Part shown: positions 1-11,353 of the stretch, piece after piece
Layout: the number at the start of each line of letters is the position of its first letter
Numbering within the stretch: the stretch's first letter is position 1
Source: Escarpia spicata
Taxonomy: Eukaryota > Annelida > Polychaeta > Sabellida > Siboglinidae
Direction of reading: 5' to 3'
Assembly (NCBI GenBank): GCA_963995525.1
Contig: OZ023209.1
Span: forward strand, 16,461,353 to 16,525,352
Length of the DNA: 64,000 nt
Position numbers and translations under genes: made by a program
The notes under the pieces: generated by a model
Database searches by the model: none
What the model saw: only the letters and a program-made list of their open reading frames with translations
What the model was told of the DNA's origin: nothing

Positions 1-284
1 ACATTTATTTTTGATGCAGTTTTTAGATACTCCACGAGATTGGCCTCCTGTTCCTTGTTAAATATCAGATTGTGCAAATAATTATGAGTCAAGACACTTT
101 TGGAGTCCTTCTTATACTTGTCAACATAACGTTGAAGAGTGCTCTTCGAAATACCCTTCTGTTTGGCAACGTTTCGGATTCGAAGCCCATGTTCGACAAC
201 ATCTTTCACTGCTTCCACTATCGCCGCATGCGGCACAAGACCCGCATCTGGCTTAATTCCTTTGGTGTACCCTAGGCTTAACTC
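1..284 (-). CDS. Pogo/Tigger-like transposase, N-terminal exon, partial
   Basis: Reading the minus strand from 284 to the window edge gives 94 codons without a stop. A typical 3' splice site (pyrimidine-rich run then CAG, at 285-300) stands just before the first codon, so this looks like an internal exon. The product has the shape of a psq-type helix-turn-helix DNA-binding domain: an Ala-Ile-Val-Glu-Ala-Val helix, then a recognition helix with the run ISKSTLQRYVDKYK, then an acidic stretch ending LVEYLKTASKI. This is how the N-terminus of pogo/Tigger-group transposases (Tc1/mariner superfamily) and their domesticated derivatives begins. The DDE catalytic part would lie beyond the left edge. 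The intact frame suggests either a young element or a host gene derived from one; this window cannot separate the two. Confidence 0.72.
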
Positions 285-379
285 CTGTAAAAAGGGAAAA
301 GGAACTATTTAAGAATTCTGACTATGAACAAAGTTTCTGTACTGCCAACAATGATGAGTGCGAGATGTGAGACTCCTTT

Positions 380-414
380 GGGGAGAACTGGGACAGCATG
401 TCCCAGTTCTCCCC
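380..414. repeat. Perfect 15-bp inverted repeat (hairpin)
   Basis: Positions 380-394 and 400-414 are exact reverse complements around a 5-base loop, starting GGGGAGAACTGGGAC. The hairpin lies 96 bp upstream (in the minus-strand sense) of the pogo-like exon, inside its apparent intron. It could be part of a transposon end or a structured RNA element; nothing else nearby decides this. Confidence 0.7.
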
Positions 415-424
415 GCATGCTGTA

Positions 425-1429
425 CACACACTACAGAGTGGCTCAGGTAGTAACACCTTTTAAAAACAATGTAGTATTCTTAGACATACACATTTAGATT
501 TCAGGCAATACAGTTCATGGATTAGGCATTATTCAGCCAGTGTACTTCAGCAGCCTAACATAATAATATGAAGGCTGAAAAAGAACATTTTAGGTCAAAA
601 ATCGGCATGTGTCGCCAAGGAAGTCCCGTGGCTGGAATTTTGGTCGTAGCCAAAAAGGTTAAGAACCGCTCTCGTACAATAAAAAAACAGCCACTGTTAG
701 CGTGAAAGTACGCGACTGTCTCTGTTTGTAGGTACACCCACATCTCCGTCAGTTTTGTATCGGGCTGAAATGTTGCATGTGATCTAGCGGGCCCATTGAG
801 ATGGTTCGTAGATTTAGACATTTTCGAAATTCGTCCGCGGGGGTGGAGAACTTGGGTGGCTCAATATTTCAACAGGTTGTACGTGGAGTTCCAGCCGCGG
901 AATTTAATGTTTTTCTATATCATCGTAAAGCTAATTATGCAATCTACAAATATATCGCTGGATATATATATATATATGCAGAAATGTTGAATAGTTTTTA
1001 AGTTAATGACGTTTGAAAATCCTCAGCGCTTAAAATGCACCAGGTCTACCTGTCGTTGGTCACATCCGCACGCTTACAATACAAGTAGCGCACTCAAGTT
1101 AGTGTATTACCAAAAAAATTAGTGTCAAAAGTTATTTTGGATAACTAGGAATACGACATATCTGTATTATAAAACAGTTCGTTCTCTGTTTGTTCGTGCA
1201 CCCACATCTCCGTTAGTTTTGCATATTGCACGTATGGGGCTGAAGTGTAAACCCAGCATCCGCGGTTGCTGGTTACGTCAGTTAGACGGGTTAGCGATTG
1301 AGATTGAGATTTCTGGCAAAAGGTTGTCTTAACAACTAGGCCAGTGACCAATTACACTTTATTAATGCGGGTAGGCAGGAAACATTTGGGATGGGTTTGG
1401 GATGTCAGGTACATATGACTGCCTTTTTT
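425..1429. repeat. Repeat-derived intergenic DNA with diverged copies
   Basis: No supported gene. Two diverged direct copies of a short unit lie at about 714-757 and 1180-1222 (both contain CACCCACATCTCCGT). Read on the minus strand, both give a similar short peptide containing LTEMWV, so they may be remnants of one coding repeat. The stretch 905-1030 resembles the foldback repeat at 18895-19260. Confidence 0.45.
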
Positions 1430-3156
1430 CCCGGCAACGGGTCCGTGTATATACCGTCTTTTCCTTTTTCGTTTTGAAATTTGCGAACGAAAAAGGAAAA
1501 AGCAAACAATGTGTGTTTTTGTTTTCATATTTGTACAAAAAACGAATACAATCTACTATTCGCGGTATTTCTAATACATGTTAGAAAAAAATAACGATAA
1601 AACAAACCGTTTTTCGTTTTCACTGCATCAGAACGGGAAATTAAATACGACTGCAGCCCCACTCGTTTTTGCACTTAAGAAGCTTCGGCAGCCTTACCGC
1701 TTCGGCTAGGAGGCAAAAGTTGGCGTAAAGCATACTTGAATGCAAAGATTAGTGCTTTGGAAAACATACTCGAATTAAACGTTGCATTCGCCCATATTTT
1801 AATTTAAATAAAACTGTTCAGTGAATCACCATGCCCCATAAAAGATCATACGCTGTATATCACTTTCCTAAACTCCATATAGCCTTGTTCACGTACTATG
1901 CAATTTTAAGATAAATTAAAGTTAAAATAAATAAATAAATAACGTTAAATTCACAAAATCTGACCCCTGTGCAAGATGTAATCAGTACCTCATTTCTAGT
2001 TGGATAGTATTATTTTAAACAATCATGTGCAATTTCGCAAGTAATAGGTTACCCCTAATTTTTAGCGTTTTCTCTACAAATATTAGCTTCGTTTTTCTAA
2101 AATCACTCCACTAGCATCTAAATATAATTCAGATTTTTCTGCATCATTCCACATTATTGTAACCCCACCAGCTGGGTGACCATATATTATAAGATATAAA
2201 ATCAATTTTTTGGTAACATTTTACAGTACACTGTATAAACAAATAAAGACCACATACACGCGCACACACATACACGCGTACATACACACACACACACGCA
2301 CACGCACACGCACACGCACACGCTCACGCTCACGCACACGCACACACACACACGCACACGCACACACGCACACGCACACGCACAAACACATACAAACACA
2401 CACACACACACATACACATACACACACACACATATATATATGAGGTATATGTATGAGGCATGTTACTTCACTGGAAATGTTTATTCAATCTCAGAATGCA
2501 ACGTCAAGTACGAGTACATTTTCAAAACACTAATAAATGCATTCAAGTACACTTTACTATTATTTAGATTTTTCAATTACTTTCACATAATAGTGCAATC
2601 TCAAATACTAGTTTTATGTTATGTATTTCTGCTAAACATAATAACTAATAAAGTAGTTTACCACGGATATTTGATTATAATAATTTAATAGTCGAAACCT
2701 TTCATAAAACAACAGCGCCGAAACTACCAATATTCCTCTGACTTGTCGTGTCGGCAACGATACCACTTCGGCGACGATGCAATTTCAGCGAATTTGTCTT
2801 CAAAATGCCGCCAGTGCGACCGAATTGTCCTGCCGAAGCCACCAACTTTTGCTGCCCAGCCGAAGCGGTAAGGCAGTCGAAGCTTCCTGAGTGCAAAAAC
2901 TAAAAGCGAGTGGCGCTGCAGCCGTATTCATTTTCGTTTTCCTTTCTGATGCAGTGAAAATTAAAAACGATTTGTTTTATCGTTATTTTGTTTTCTATCA
3001 TGGATTAGAAATACCGCGAATAGTAGATTGTATTCGTTTTTCGTACTTCAAATATGAAAACGAAAAACGAACATTGTTAGCTTTTTTCCTTTTTCGTTCG
3101 CAAATTTCAAAACGAAAATGGAAACGACGGTATATACACGGACCGCAACGCCCGGT
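1430..3156. mobile_element. Foldback DNA transposon with ~300 bp terminal inverted repeats
   Basis: The left arm 1430-1723 and right arm 2842-3156 are imperfect reverse complements over about 300 bp. Both outer ends carry CGGTCCGTGTATATACCGTC-like sequence, and both inner ends carry the complement of CCAACTTTTG. The ~1.1 kb between the arms has no transposase-like frame. It holds an AT-rich stretch and a CA/CG-rich microsatellite (about 2256-2432). This is the layout of a non-autonomous long-TIR element. The arms have small indels relative to each other, so the insertion is not recent. No clear target-site duplication was seen. Confidence 0.8.
2256..2432. repeat. CA/CACACG microsatellite
   Basis: Alternating CA, CACACG and CACGCTCACG units with few interruptions, inside the foldback element. 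It keeps several frames open on both strands, which should not be read as genes. Confidence 0.95.
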
Positions 3157-3569
3157 AACTCAGGTAGTAAGTTTATAAATAAGCTACTCGGTAGGTTAAG
3201 TTTTCATTCTCATTTGCTATGAAAACACAGCACTAGACTTCCGATGTCTGTCGAAATTCGCACGCAAGGATGGGAAAAGGCGTAAGTTATTGCTCTTCGC
3301 ATGGCAATTTCTATAAGAATACGGATAAACAAGTTAATGCATTCATTCAGGCCATAAATGTGTTTAATATACCAGATTTAATACGCTGCAATATCATTCA
3401 ATGCAGGATTTAGGAACTGTGCAACAACTTGTACATCGCCATAGTGATATGCATTACTACCAAGGTTTTGGTTTCTTTGATTTATTCTTAAATATTTGAA
3501 TAACTGAATTCAACTTTGGATAATTCACTTGTCAGTAGGTTTAATTGAATATTACAATAGAGAAATTCA
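3157..3569. other. Upstream region of cysteine-rich peptide gene 1
   Basis: AT-rich, with no coding signal and no canonical TATA box close to the first exon of the peptide gene at 3570. It should contain the promoter and 5' UTR, but neither can be pinpointed. Confidence 0.4.
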
Positions 3570-3838
3570 ATGAACATGTATTGAGAAGCGTGTGGTCTCT
3601 TCCTTGTTCATTATTTAGGACGATCGCTGCCTTGGTCACAATGGTGTGCGTCGGTATCGTCACAGCCAACGACATGACAAAATACGAGTTCTGTATTATG
3701 CAGTGCGAAAATCTGTTCAACCTCTGCATTAGAGCACAATGCCCGGACAGTCCAGGACCTGTACTTGTTCCCCAGAAATGTCACGACGAACGAGCCAATT
3801 GCATTGAATACTGCCAACAGTACAAAGACGTCAATTAA
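3570..3838 (+). CDS. Small secreted cysteine-rich peptide, family member 1
   Basis: Proposed two-exon gene. Exon 1 is 3570-3577 (ATG plus 5 bases), the intron is 3578-3618 (GT...TTCATTATTTAG, 41 bp), and exon 2 is 3619-3838 ending in TAA. The product is about 75 residues. A hydrophobic signal peptide of about 19 residues ends near Val-Thr-Ala, followed by a mature peptide with seven cysteines spaced C-x3-C-x6-C-x4-C-x12-C-x6-C-x3-C. A Pro-rich loop (P-x-V-L-V-P) lies between cysteines 4 and 5. Cysteine spacing and loop match five other genes in this window, so exon 2 is almost certainly real. The exon 1 call rests on frame, signal-peptide fit and the same layout in other members; a 41 bp intron is close to the lower size limit. 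Extracellular; toxin-like, antimicrobial or signalling roles are all possible. Confidence 0.78.
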
Positions 3839-4114
3839 TACGCATTGCAGGCATGTTTCCGTCGAACCGGTGGATTCGTTCAAGTGAAATAAGCACACAC
3901 CAGCTCGAGTTAGAAACTTTGGGCAATATAACATTAATATGTCGCTAGTGTTTGAGGTAGTTATCCCTACGTGCAAATATGCGTAACTGAAACGTTGAAC
4001 ATTGCTGTTGTTGTTGTTCGAATCTTACAAGTCATACATGCTGTAAGGGGTTGTTTTATTCCAATTGTATTCTACCTGAATACGCATCTATTAATAATAT
4101 AGATACTATTGTAT
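3839..4114. other. 3' flank of peptide gene 1, no gene seen
   Basis: AT-rich sequence between the peptide gene and LINE copy a. No AATAAA is visible here, so the polyadenylation site is not identified. Confidence 0.35.
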
Positions 4115-5945
4115 ACTACAGAATGCTTGAATATCTTAAGGAGTGAAATTGAGTGCATCGTCGATAATAAGAAAGAAACACTTATCGAAAGAAGCCATTG
4201 GAAACATTAAGTACAAACAAATGACATGGCAGTCATATAGACGCACTGGAAATGATGAAGACTACAACAACATCCAACCCTGACCGTATGACTGCTAAGG
4301 AGTATTGGTCAGTACTCAACCAAATGACCAAGAAGAGCTCGTAATAAAACATGACAGCAAGAGTTTTTATGTATATGTTCGGAGCAAACAGAAAGTTCAG
4401 GATAAGGTCGGTCCTCTAGAAGATAATGCTGGACATATAATATCAGAGGGATTCTTAATGGCAGAAGACCTGAATGAGTACGTCAGTTCCTTGTTTATTA
4501 GGGAAGATATTAGTTCATTGCCATCGGAGACTAAGTTCAAGGGGGCGGAATCATACTATTTAGGACAATTAATTGTAACCCCGGATATGGTAACGAAGAA
4601 AATAAGGGCTATTAAGGAAAATAAATCACCTGGAGTGAATGGGATTCCACACAAACTACTATTGGAAATTGTAGAACAAATTAGCATACCGCTTGCAACA
4701 GTTTTCAACTTGTCATTAAACGAGGGACTGGTTCCTTTAGAATGGAAAGAAGCAAACTTTATACCATTATTAAAAAAAAGGTTCGAGAAACAAGTCAGAG
4801 AACTACAGACCAGTGAGTTTAATATCGGTGATTTGCAAATTATTAGAAACACTAATTAAAGATCACATCGTGGATTTTCTTGCTAAACATAACTTGATAA
4901 ACCCACCTCAACATGGGTTTTTAAAAGCGAGGTCATGCTTAACAAATATGTTATGTTTTTCGGAAAACATCATTATGTGGGTAGATGAGGGATCACCAGA
5001 ATATATTATCTACTTAGATTTTCAGAAAGCTTTCGACAAAGTGCCACATCAAAGATTACTGCTTAAACTAAAAACAACGGGTAATAGTTGATGGGGAGGC
5101 TTGAAATTGGAAATTAGTTTTGAGTGATGTACCACAGGGATCAGTACTGGGACCTATATTATTCTTAATATATATCAACGATTTGGACGATGATATAACA
5201 AGTAAGGTGTTGAAATTTGGTACTGTACTAAGTACTACTGTAAACGAAAAGGACTTAGGGTTAACAATTAGTGCCGATACTAAAGTACGGAATTGCAGCT
5301 TCAAGGGGAAATAAAATCCGTGGATTAATTAGGTGAAATATAGCGTATAAGGAAAAATAACTGCTAATACTGCTATACAAAACAATAGTTAGGCCTCATT
5401 TAGAATACTGTATACAAGCGTGAAGGCCATATCGCAAGAAAGACATAGATATGCTAGAAAGAGTACAGAGGAGAGCGATTAAATTATACAAAAACTGAGG
5501 GATCTTAGTTACGAAATACGCCTAAAAGATTGTGGTTTAACAACACTAGGAACCAGGAGATTGAGAGGAGATCAGATAGAAGTGTTTATAATATTGAATG
5601 GTTATGAAAATATTTGTTGATAGGAATATTTTTTCTCAGTTAAGAAAGATAGAAAGACTAGAGGACATGAAGTTACATTAGTAAAGAACCAGTGTAGACT
5701 AGATATAAGAAAGTTCTCATTTTCACAAAACGCTGTAAATGATTGGAACAGACTATCTGCTGATTGTGTTGGTGTTAGTAACGTGAATATGATTTAAAAT
5801 AAAATTGACACGTACCTAAGAAGGGCGGGATGCACGTAGATAAGAAGAGTTGAACTCTCGATAAGCCAAAAGGCTTCCTTGTCCACCTGCCATCTAGAGT
5901 TAATTCTCTGGGTGGCAATCGTGTTAAATCTTGTTAAATCTTGCA
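4115..5945 (+). mobile_element. LINE copy a (CR1/L2-like), 5'-truncated and broken
   Basis: Reverse-transcriptase remnant read in several frames. Conserved blocks are recognisable in order: SPGVNGIP near 4630, SQHGF-like (PPQHGF) at 4905, YLDFQKAFDKVPHQRLL near 5010-5060, and GSVLGPILFLIYINDLD near 5135-5190. About 185 bp that carry the FADD catalytic motif in copy c (31610-31790) are missing at about 5218. The 3' end has the family signature: CTCGATAAGCCAAAAGGCTT at 5857-5876, then a short tandem tail of TTGTTAAATC units rather than poly(A), as is usual for CR1/L2-type LINEs. Stops and frameshifts make it inactive. Closely related copies are at 13723-17522, 31409-32517 and 39318-42690. Confidence 0.85.
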
Positions 5946-7060
5946 TGCAATTATTAAGAAATAAACACAATTATTGTCGATATTATGTTTGACTGGTACT
6001 TACTACATTCCTTAGGAGAGGTTTTATAACTTTGCAAAGCCTAAACAAATATTATGCGTTTAGCATTGCTTTAAACCACCTCTACCCACACCCCGATGCC
6101 CAACAATACGCAGCGTGGGACGTGCGATTTTTACGATCCAAAATGGCTATTAGCGTAAATGTGCATTAAATAGCACGCTTCACTTGCTAGGTGGCGCCAC
6201 TATATCAATGCTTTCCCCCGCGATTCACGTTGACGTCCAAACACCCCCTAAGTAATGTCTGTGTATCGTGGCCTTTGTGAACTTATGCCACCATAATAAC
6301 GTCTCAAACTGGCAACATAAAAATTGTATTTACTGTTATGCTAAACATGCAGATTAACATCGAGTGTGGGAACTGTGCTTCATCCGACACGAAACGATAA
6401 AAACGATCCCAGGCATCGTCACTAATAGTCATACATCATATATTTGTCTTTGGTCTTGTGGGCAACGTAGGGCCTACGTGTAGACCAGCGTATTTACAGA
6501 TTTATTTAATGTGAGCAGAAACAATGAAGCCGCGGAAAAAAGTCAAGTGCGTGCGCAGCATCCGGTTAAAGTAAACATGATATCCGAAGTTCTATGTAGG
6601 CTTACAGGTGCATTTATTCACACTACTTGAACAATAAGAATGGATGGGTAAACACTCATCTATGTTGATATAAATCGCCTGTTCGTTATTTTTAATCCAT
6701 GCGTACACCGTCTAGTACATCTCATCAGGCGTGACCTAATAATGGAAGGAACGGAACCAAGTACAAATTGAAAACTTTAAATGCAACACCAACAAGCGGT
6801 TATCAAGTTAGTAAACACATTTGACATGCTGAGATCACGCTTGAATGTCATTCATTATAAAGAGTTTAAATTGAAACATTGTTTTGGAAGTAGCGTGTCT
6901 TTAACCGGATTTTCTTAAATGTCATGATCTTGTGGTTGCAGGAGACATTCCTTTCGTGGCTTCTTGCAGTTTAAACAAGATGTTTCGTGTCATAGGATAC
7001 GCCCTTGATTTTAAATAGCACAGTTGACCTCTCCATCGTGTGACCTCATAGCCGGATCCC
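5946..7060. other. Intergenic, no feature recognised
   Basis: No coding pattern, RNA gene or clear repeat recognised on either strand. Confidence 0.4.
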
Positions 7061-7339
7061 AAGGGGGGGGGGGGGCCTGGGAGGCACGTGCCCCCCTAAA
7101 CCTTAGGAATTTTGCATAGACCGTTTATAATCGGCCCACGGGACTGTGTCTCCCATAGACCCTTTGAAATGTGCCGCCGTTCAGGTTATAATGCTAAAAT
7201 TATAACGACGCGGCTGCAAAACACTTTGAGCAGCCCTCCACCCGTCTTCCCGATGTAACCATTTCAGCCGAGATAGGAGACGGCGTGAGACAGCGAGGAA
7301 GGTGAAATTGCGGCCGCGTAGCGACTACAATTTTTCAGC

Positions 7340-7373
<34 letters not shown>

Positions 7374-7501
7374 TCTTCCGATGTCACCAGTCCAGCCGAG
7401 ACAGCGGCTCAGTTACGGCGGGGCGCGGCAGAGACCAAAGTTCTACTACACCATTTGATTCGACCGCCAGTGCAGGTGGGGGGGGGGGGGGGGGGGGGGG
7501 G
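7061..7501. repeat. G/C homopolymer cluster with local duplication
   Basis: A run of about 13 G lies near 7061-7075, a run of 32 C at 7341-7372, and a run of 24 G at 7478-7501. Around the C run, the segment starting near 7240 (CCCGTCTTCCCGATG) is repeated in diverged form from about 7370, so a ~55 bp unit has been duplicated. The C and G tracts are complementary and about 105 bp apart, so they could pair as a hairpin. Each could also form a G-quadruplex or i-motif. The proline/glycine frame across this region is an artefact. Confidence 0.85.
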
Positions 7502-7938
7502 TAAGACCACATTAAAGATTCGTCCGCCATTACCGAAAGAGTGCCCTTAACAATACCGTTTTGGTGTGATGTGTGAATTTCTTTCGAGCCCTTTCACATG
7601 GCACATGAATACTGAATGTACTACTGCATTAGATTGTTCACGAGGTAGCAAAAACTATACGCTAGTCGCTCGCGTATTCGCACAGTGACTATTTTGCAGC
7701 ACGCACCAATATTTCAAAATCCGACACCAGATTGGGGCGAAATTGAGGGGTGTCAGGTTTGGGTGGATTTTTCTGAAAAATTAGGTACGAGAATTTCACG
7801 AGTTTTCCACAGCACTTGTGTCAACGGAGGGTAAATATGCTGTGAAATTTTTCCAGAAAATCGTAAGACAAGTTTGGCAGGAAATTAAGGAAACGTTATA
7901 ATGGCCGCCTATGTAAAATGTTAATGTGGTCTTACCCC
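7498..7938. mobile_element. Short inverted-repeat transposon (MITE-like), copy 1
   Basis: Ends are exact 16-bp inverted repeats, GGGGTAAGACCACATT at 7498-7513 and its complement at 7923-7938. The sub-terminal parts (about 7515-7600 and 7790-7920) match the element at 58694-59125, while the middle differs. No coding capacity. The left end merges with the 24-base G run, so the target-site duplication cannot be read. Confidence 0.8.
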
Positions 7939-10500
7939 AGTTTTTTGTGCCCCCCAGACTCGCCTTCTGGATCCACATCTGGACCTGCTGCTTAGCAAAA
8001 GGTCCGTGAAGCCATCAAAATGGATGCCAAACACGTAAAGCGTTCTTCCCTTCCGTTGTATATGTTGTTGAAATTCTTGCCTCAAATTGTTTCCTTTGTG
8101 ACAAAAACGTAAGGCCAATTTTTTTTAAAGTGACGACTATATGCAGGAATGTTTGATGTATGAGATGTCATGCAAAAATAGTAGTGTAATGTCATGTCTA
8201 GGTAAACTGGTTGCGGAATGGCTCCACCTCTATGCATATTACCTTAATTTGTATTGGATATTGGATATATTGATACAATTCTCGTACCACGTGAATTCTA
8301 TATCATAGTTTAATAATGTTGGTATGTTATTGTTCATACCCATAATGAAATATTTTGTAATGTGATATTTAGGCAGATGGGGCAATGTCTGAAGACCTCT
8401 AGTGGCCCACATTTGTTTGTAAATATGTTAAGCTTTCATGTTTCAACCAGGGTATTTGGTTGGCTATGAATGTCAGAAATAAATCCTGGTCATTTTTATA
8501 CTATCTGGTGTTGTGTTGGTGCCTTGTGTAAACAACTGTTTTCAACATTGTTGGCAAATGCAAAGCTTGACTGGGGTCACGCTTTTAAAGGGGAACTGAA
8601 ACACAGCTGTTGTTTACTATATATTTAAATATATATAATCTATGTAAACATTAATGTGCGACTAAATCTGCAAGATAGAGCACTGCGTAACGCCATCTTT
8701 GTTATATGCGAGTTGGTTTGAGTTGCTCCTATCGAATCAATGTTAAGTTTCGATTTTTTTATTTTTTTACTTCAGTAATTGACATTTCTACACGAAAACA
8801 AAAATATGGTGCCCTATTGTACATGATAGACGTTGTGTAGGTCAACAAATTAGTTGTATGCGTGTTCGAAATAAAAAAAGTTAAATTAAATTAAACCGAT
8901 TTATAACCAATGAAAGCATTCAAAGGCCCCACTTCTCGGTCGTCATTAATATTCATGAAGCAATGACACCGTAAATTCGCACGCGCTCCGTCGTGCTACG
9001 TTGCCGGCCAACTTATGCTAATATTATTTCTATACAACTGTTGTGCCATAGGCATAGAGTTAATATTTTACAAAACTGTAAACATTATTATTCATAAAAC
9101 TGTATTTCAAATTATAAGAAAAATAAAGTGTTCAATGATTAACCAATAAAAAATTAAAGACCAAATTATAGCACTTAGAATATTGTTTGCATATTATTTT
9201 ATTACGTGGTTGAAACCATTAAGTTTACATATTCGGTTAATAATAAGTACATACAAGTAATGCACAACGATCTGGCACTGACTGCTTGCGCGACAACACA
9301 CACATGACCTGTTGCTGTAACCATTGCGCATGCGTTCAACTATTTTATCAAACAATATTACTGTAAACGGTAACGAAAAAGGCTGTGAACAATGATGTAT
9401 GTTATATTAGAAGGTCAGTCAATAGTAGACAATAACTTCAGCTTACAACATACTTCTACATAGAACTAATACGTGGACAAATCCAGCTTTGTTTGTTGTT
9501 ATATCGTGATATGAAGACATGAAGGCACAAGATAAGGCACCTGCCCTATCCATTGAAAATATTTCGAACTGAACAGGTGGTAACATGCAACATGTTGAGA
9601 CTTAGATTCTGATGTTTAGCCTAGACTATTTCATTTGTAAATCATGTATATAATTAAATTGTTGGCCACAAAAATCAACTTTATGCCGACAGTACCAACG
9701 ATCGCGATTGACCCATTGTGGAACGTTGGTAGTCTTTGATATGTTTCTGTGCCGAGAAAATCTCTCGCCTTCACTGCTTGAGCCGGAAATTTACACATTG
9801 TTCCGTAGAGCAATGTAAACATTAGAGGAACTGGTAGTCAACTTATTGTCATGAAGAAAGGATATCCTCTCAGTACCTGTCTTAAAGTCGCCATATTTTG
9901 TGGCATACGACTCGTTACACAATAAATAATGATCACTCCTTTATAGTAACTTATGTAATAACACCGCCATAATAATGTGCCTTAAGGGCCTACATCACGA
10001 TTATTCCCAGCTTGCACAACTCATTGGCCCAATGAAGTAACAACGAAACTTGTACAGTGATTATCATTGGCCAAATCATATTTTCTAGCTGGGTTTCGCG
10101 AATATTCAGTCTACAAAAATAAGCTCGGCTATTTTGGTGGGTCCCTGGCCTTCATGTACAATAGGCACGTGCCTATAGTGCCTACTGGTTAATCCACCAC
10201 TGCGTTAACGTACTTTTAGGCTTTGCTTACTTATGCGATCGCCGTTAACAGCTGTAATGTCAGTGCGAGTCAGTTTTATCCCAACTGCAAGGTTTTAGTT
10301 TATCGGTTTTATCGCAGTTCACATGTGTGCTGACGTCGAGCGCGTGCGGACTGTTTCAGTTTGTGCCGACTGTAGTGCTACCTGGCGGATATGAAGATGC
10401 CGACATTGCACACAGGTCGGTGCAATTCAACGTTTCAAGTAGCTGAGGAGGTGCTATGTAAAATAACAACGATCAATTTAAATAATCCTGAATGTACAGA
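7939..10500. other. Intergenic, no gene recognised
   Basis: AT-rich sequence with no supported gene, RNA or tandem repeat. Short open frames here show no family resemblance. Confidence 0.4.
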
Positions 10501-10505
10501 TACTT

Positions 10506-10658
10506 GTGCGTGAGCGTTCGTGTGTGCATGCGTGTGTGCCTGTGTGCGGTGTATGTATGTGTGTACGTGTGTGGTGTGTGTTTGAGTGTGTGTGTGTGTG
10601 TGTGTGCGTGTGTGTGTGTGTGTGTGCGTGCGTGCATGCGGGGTGGGGGTGGGGGTGG
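10506..10658. repeat. GT-rich microsatellite
   Basis: (GT)n with GC and AT interruptions, ending in a GGGTGG-rich stretch. Open frames of Cys/Val on one strand and His/Thr on the other are artefacts. Confidence 0.95.
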
Positions 10659-10859
10659 TGGGTCGTGTGTGCCTCAAATCAGGTCGTGGGATGATTGTTG
10701 TTGCTGACCAAGATTTATAATTTATTTGAATTTACATTAACTGACTTTATTAGAAGCTGTGACACAATAATTTTATTCGAGACACAATGACATAACAGTT
10801 AGCATAGTGTATTGTAACAATTTGTTGTTATACGTTTATAAATAATGATTAATTAATTA

Positions 10860-10865
10860 TTTATT
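10860..10865 (-). terminator. Candidate poly(A) signal of peptide gene 2
   Basis: AATAAA on the minus strand about 165 bp beyond the stop codon at 11027. It fits position and strand but is a common hexamer in AT-rich DNA. Confidence 0.35.
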
Positions 10866-11026
10866 ATAATAATATATACATGGTTGATGTAGTTTTGTAA
10901 TTATGACGTACGTTGTAATACACAGTTTAGACGCAGTGTTGTCCACACTAATACAACTACAACACTGCTTTTCTGGCGTATCGAAATCGATATGATCAAT
11001 TCCGTTCTTAGCCACATTTAAAATTG

Positions 11027-11353
11027 CTATTTCTGTATATAGTTGTACTCTTTGTAAAGCTGGCAATCTTCCGCACACTTGTATCGCTTGTCCATGCAAT
11101 TCTTAGGGACCAGAAGTGGCCATTTTCGACCACGACAGTTGCTCTTAATGCAGTCATTGAGCCAGTAGTCGCATATCATCATGCAGTATTCGTACATACT
11201 GTATTGTTTGTCAGCAACAGATGAGACGCGGGCGATGCACACAGTCGTAACCAAAAGACCAAACACGACAAGCTGTAAACGATAGAAGGACACAGACTGA
11301 ACATAACAGTTAACATAATTTAATTAATCATCTCTGTCTCTTACTGGTGACAT
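11027..11353 (-). CDS. Small secreted cysteine-rich peptide, family member 2
   Basis: Two-exon gene on the minus strand. Exon 1 is 11353-11345 (three codons from ATG), the donor is GTAAGA, the intron is 11344-11273 (72 bp) ending TATCGTTTACAG, and exon 2 is 11272-11027 with stop TAG. The joint is in phase 0. The product is about 84 residues. A signal peptide of about 21 residues (LVVFGLLVTTV core) precedes a mature peptide with the family framework C-x3-C-x6-C-x4-C-x12-C-x6-C-x3-C. It differs from its relatives in having Arg instead of Pro after cysteine 4 and Trp in the loop. A Tyr-rich tail follows the last cysteine. The strong donor, good acceptor and matching framework make this one of the best-supported members. 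Function unknown. Confidence 0.85.

Noticed and set aside
2202..2443. Open frames of Cys-Val, His-Thr and Arg through the CA repeat
   Set aside because: Low-complexity frames forced by a dinucleotide repeat; no start context, no domain.
3611..3976. 121-codon minus-strand frame opposite peptide gene 1
   Set aside because: Shadow of the plus-strand peptide exon; no family features.
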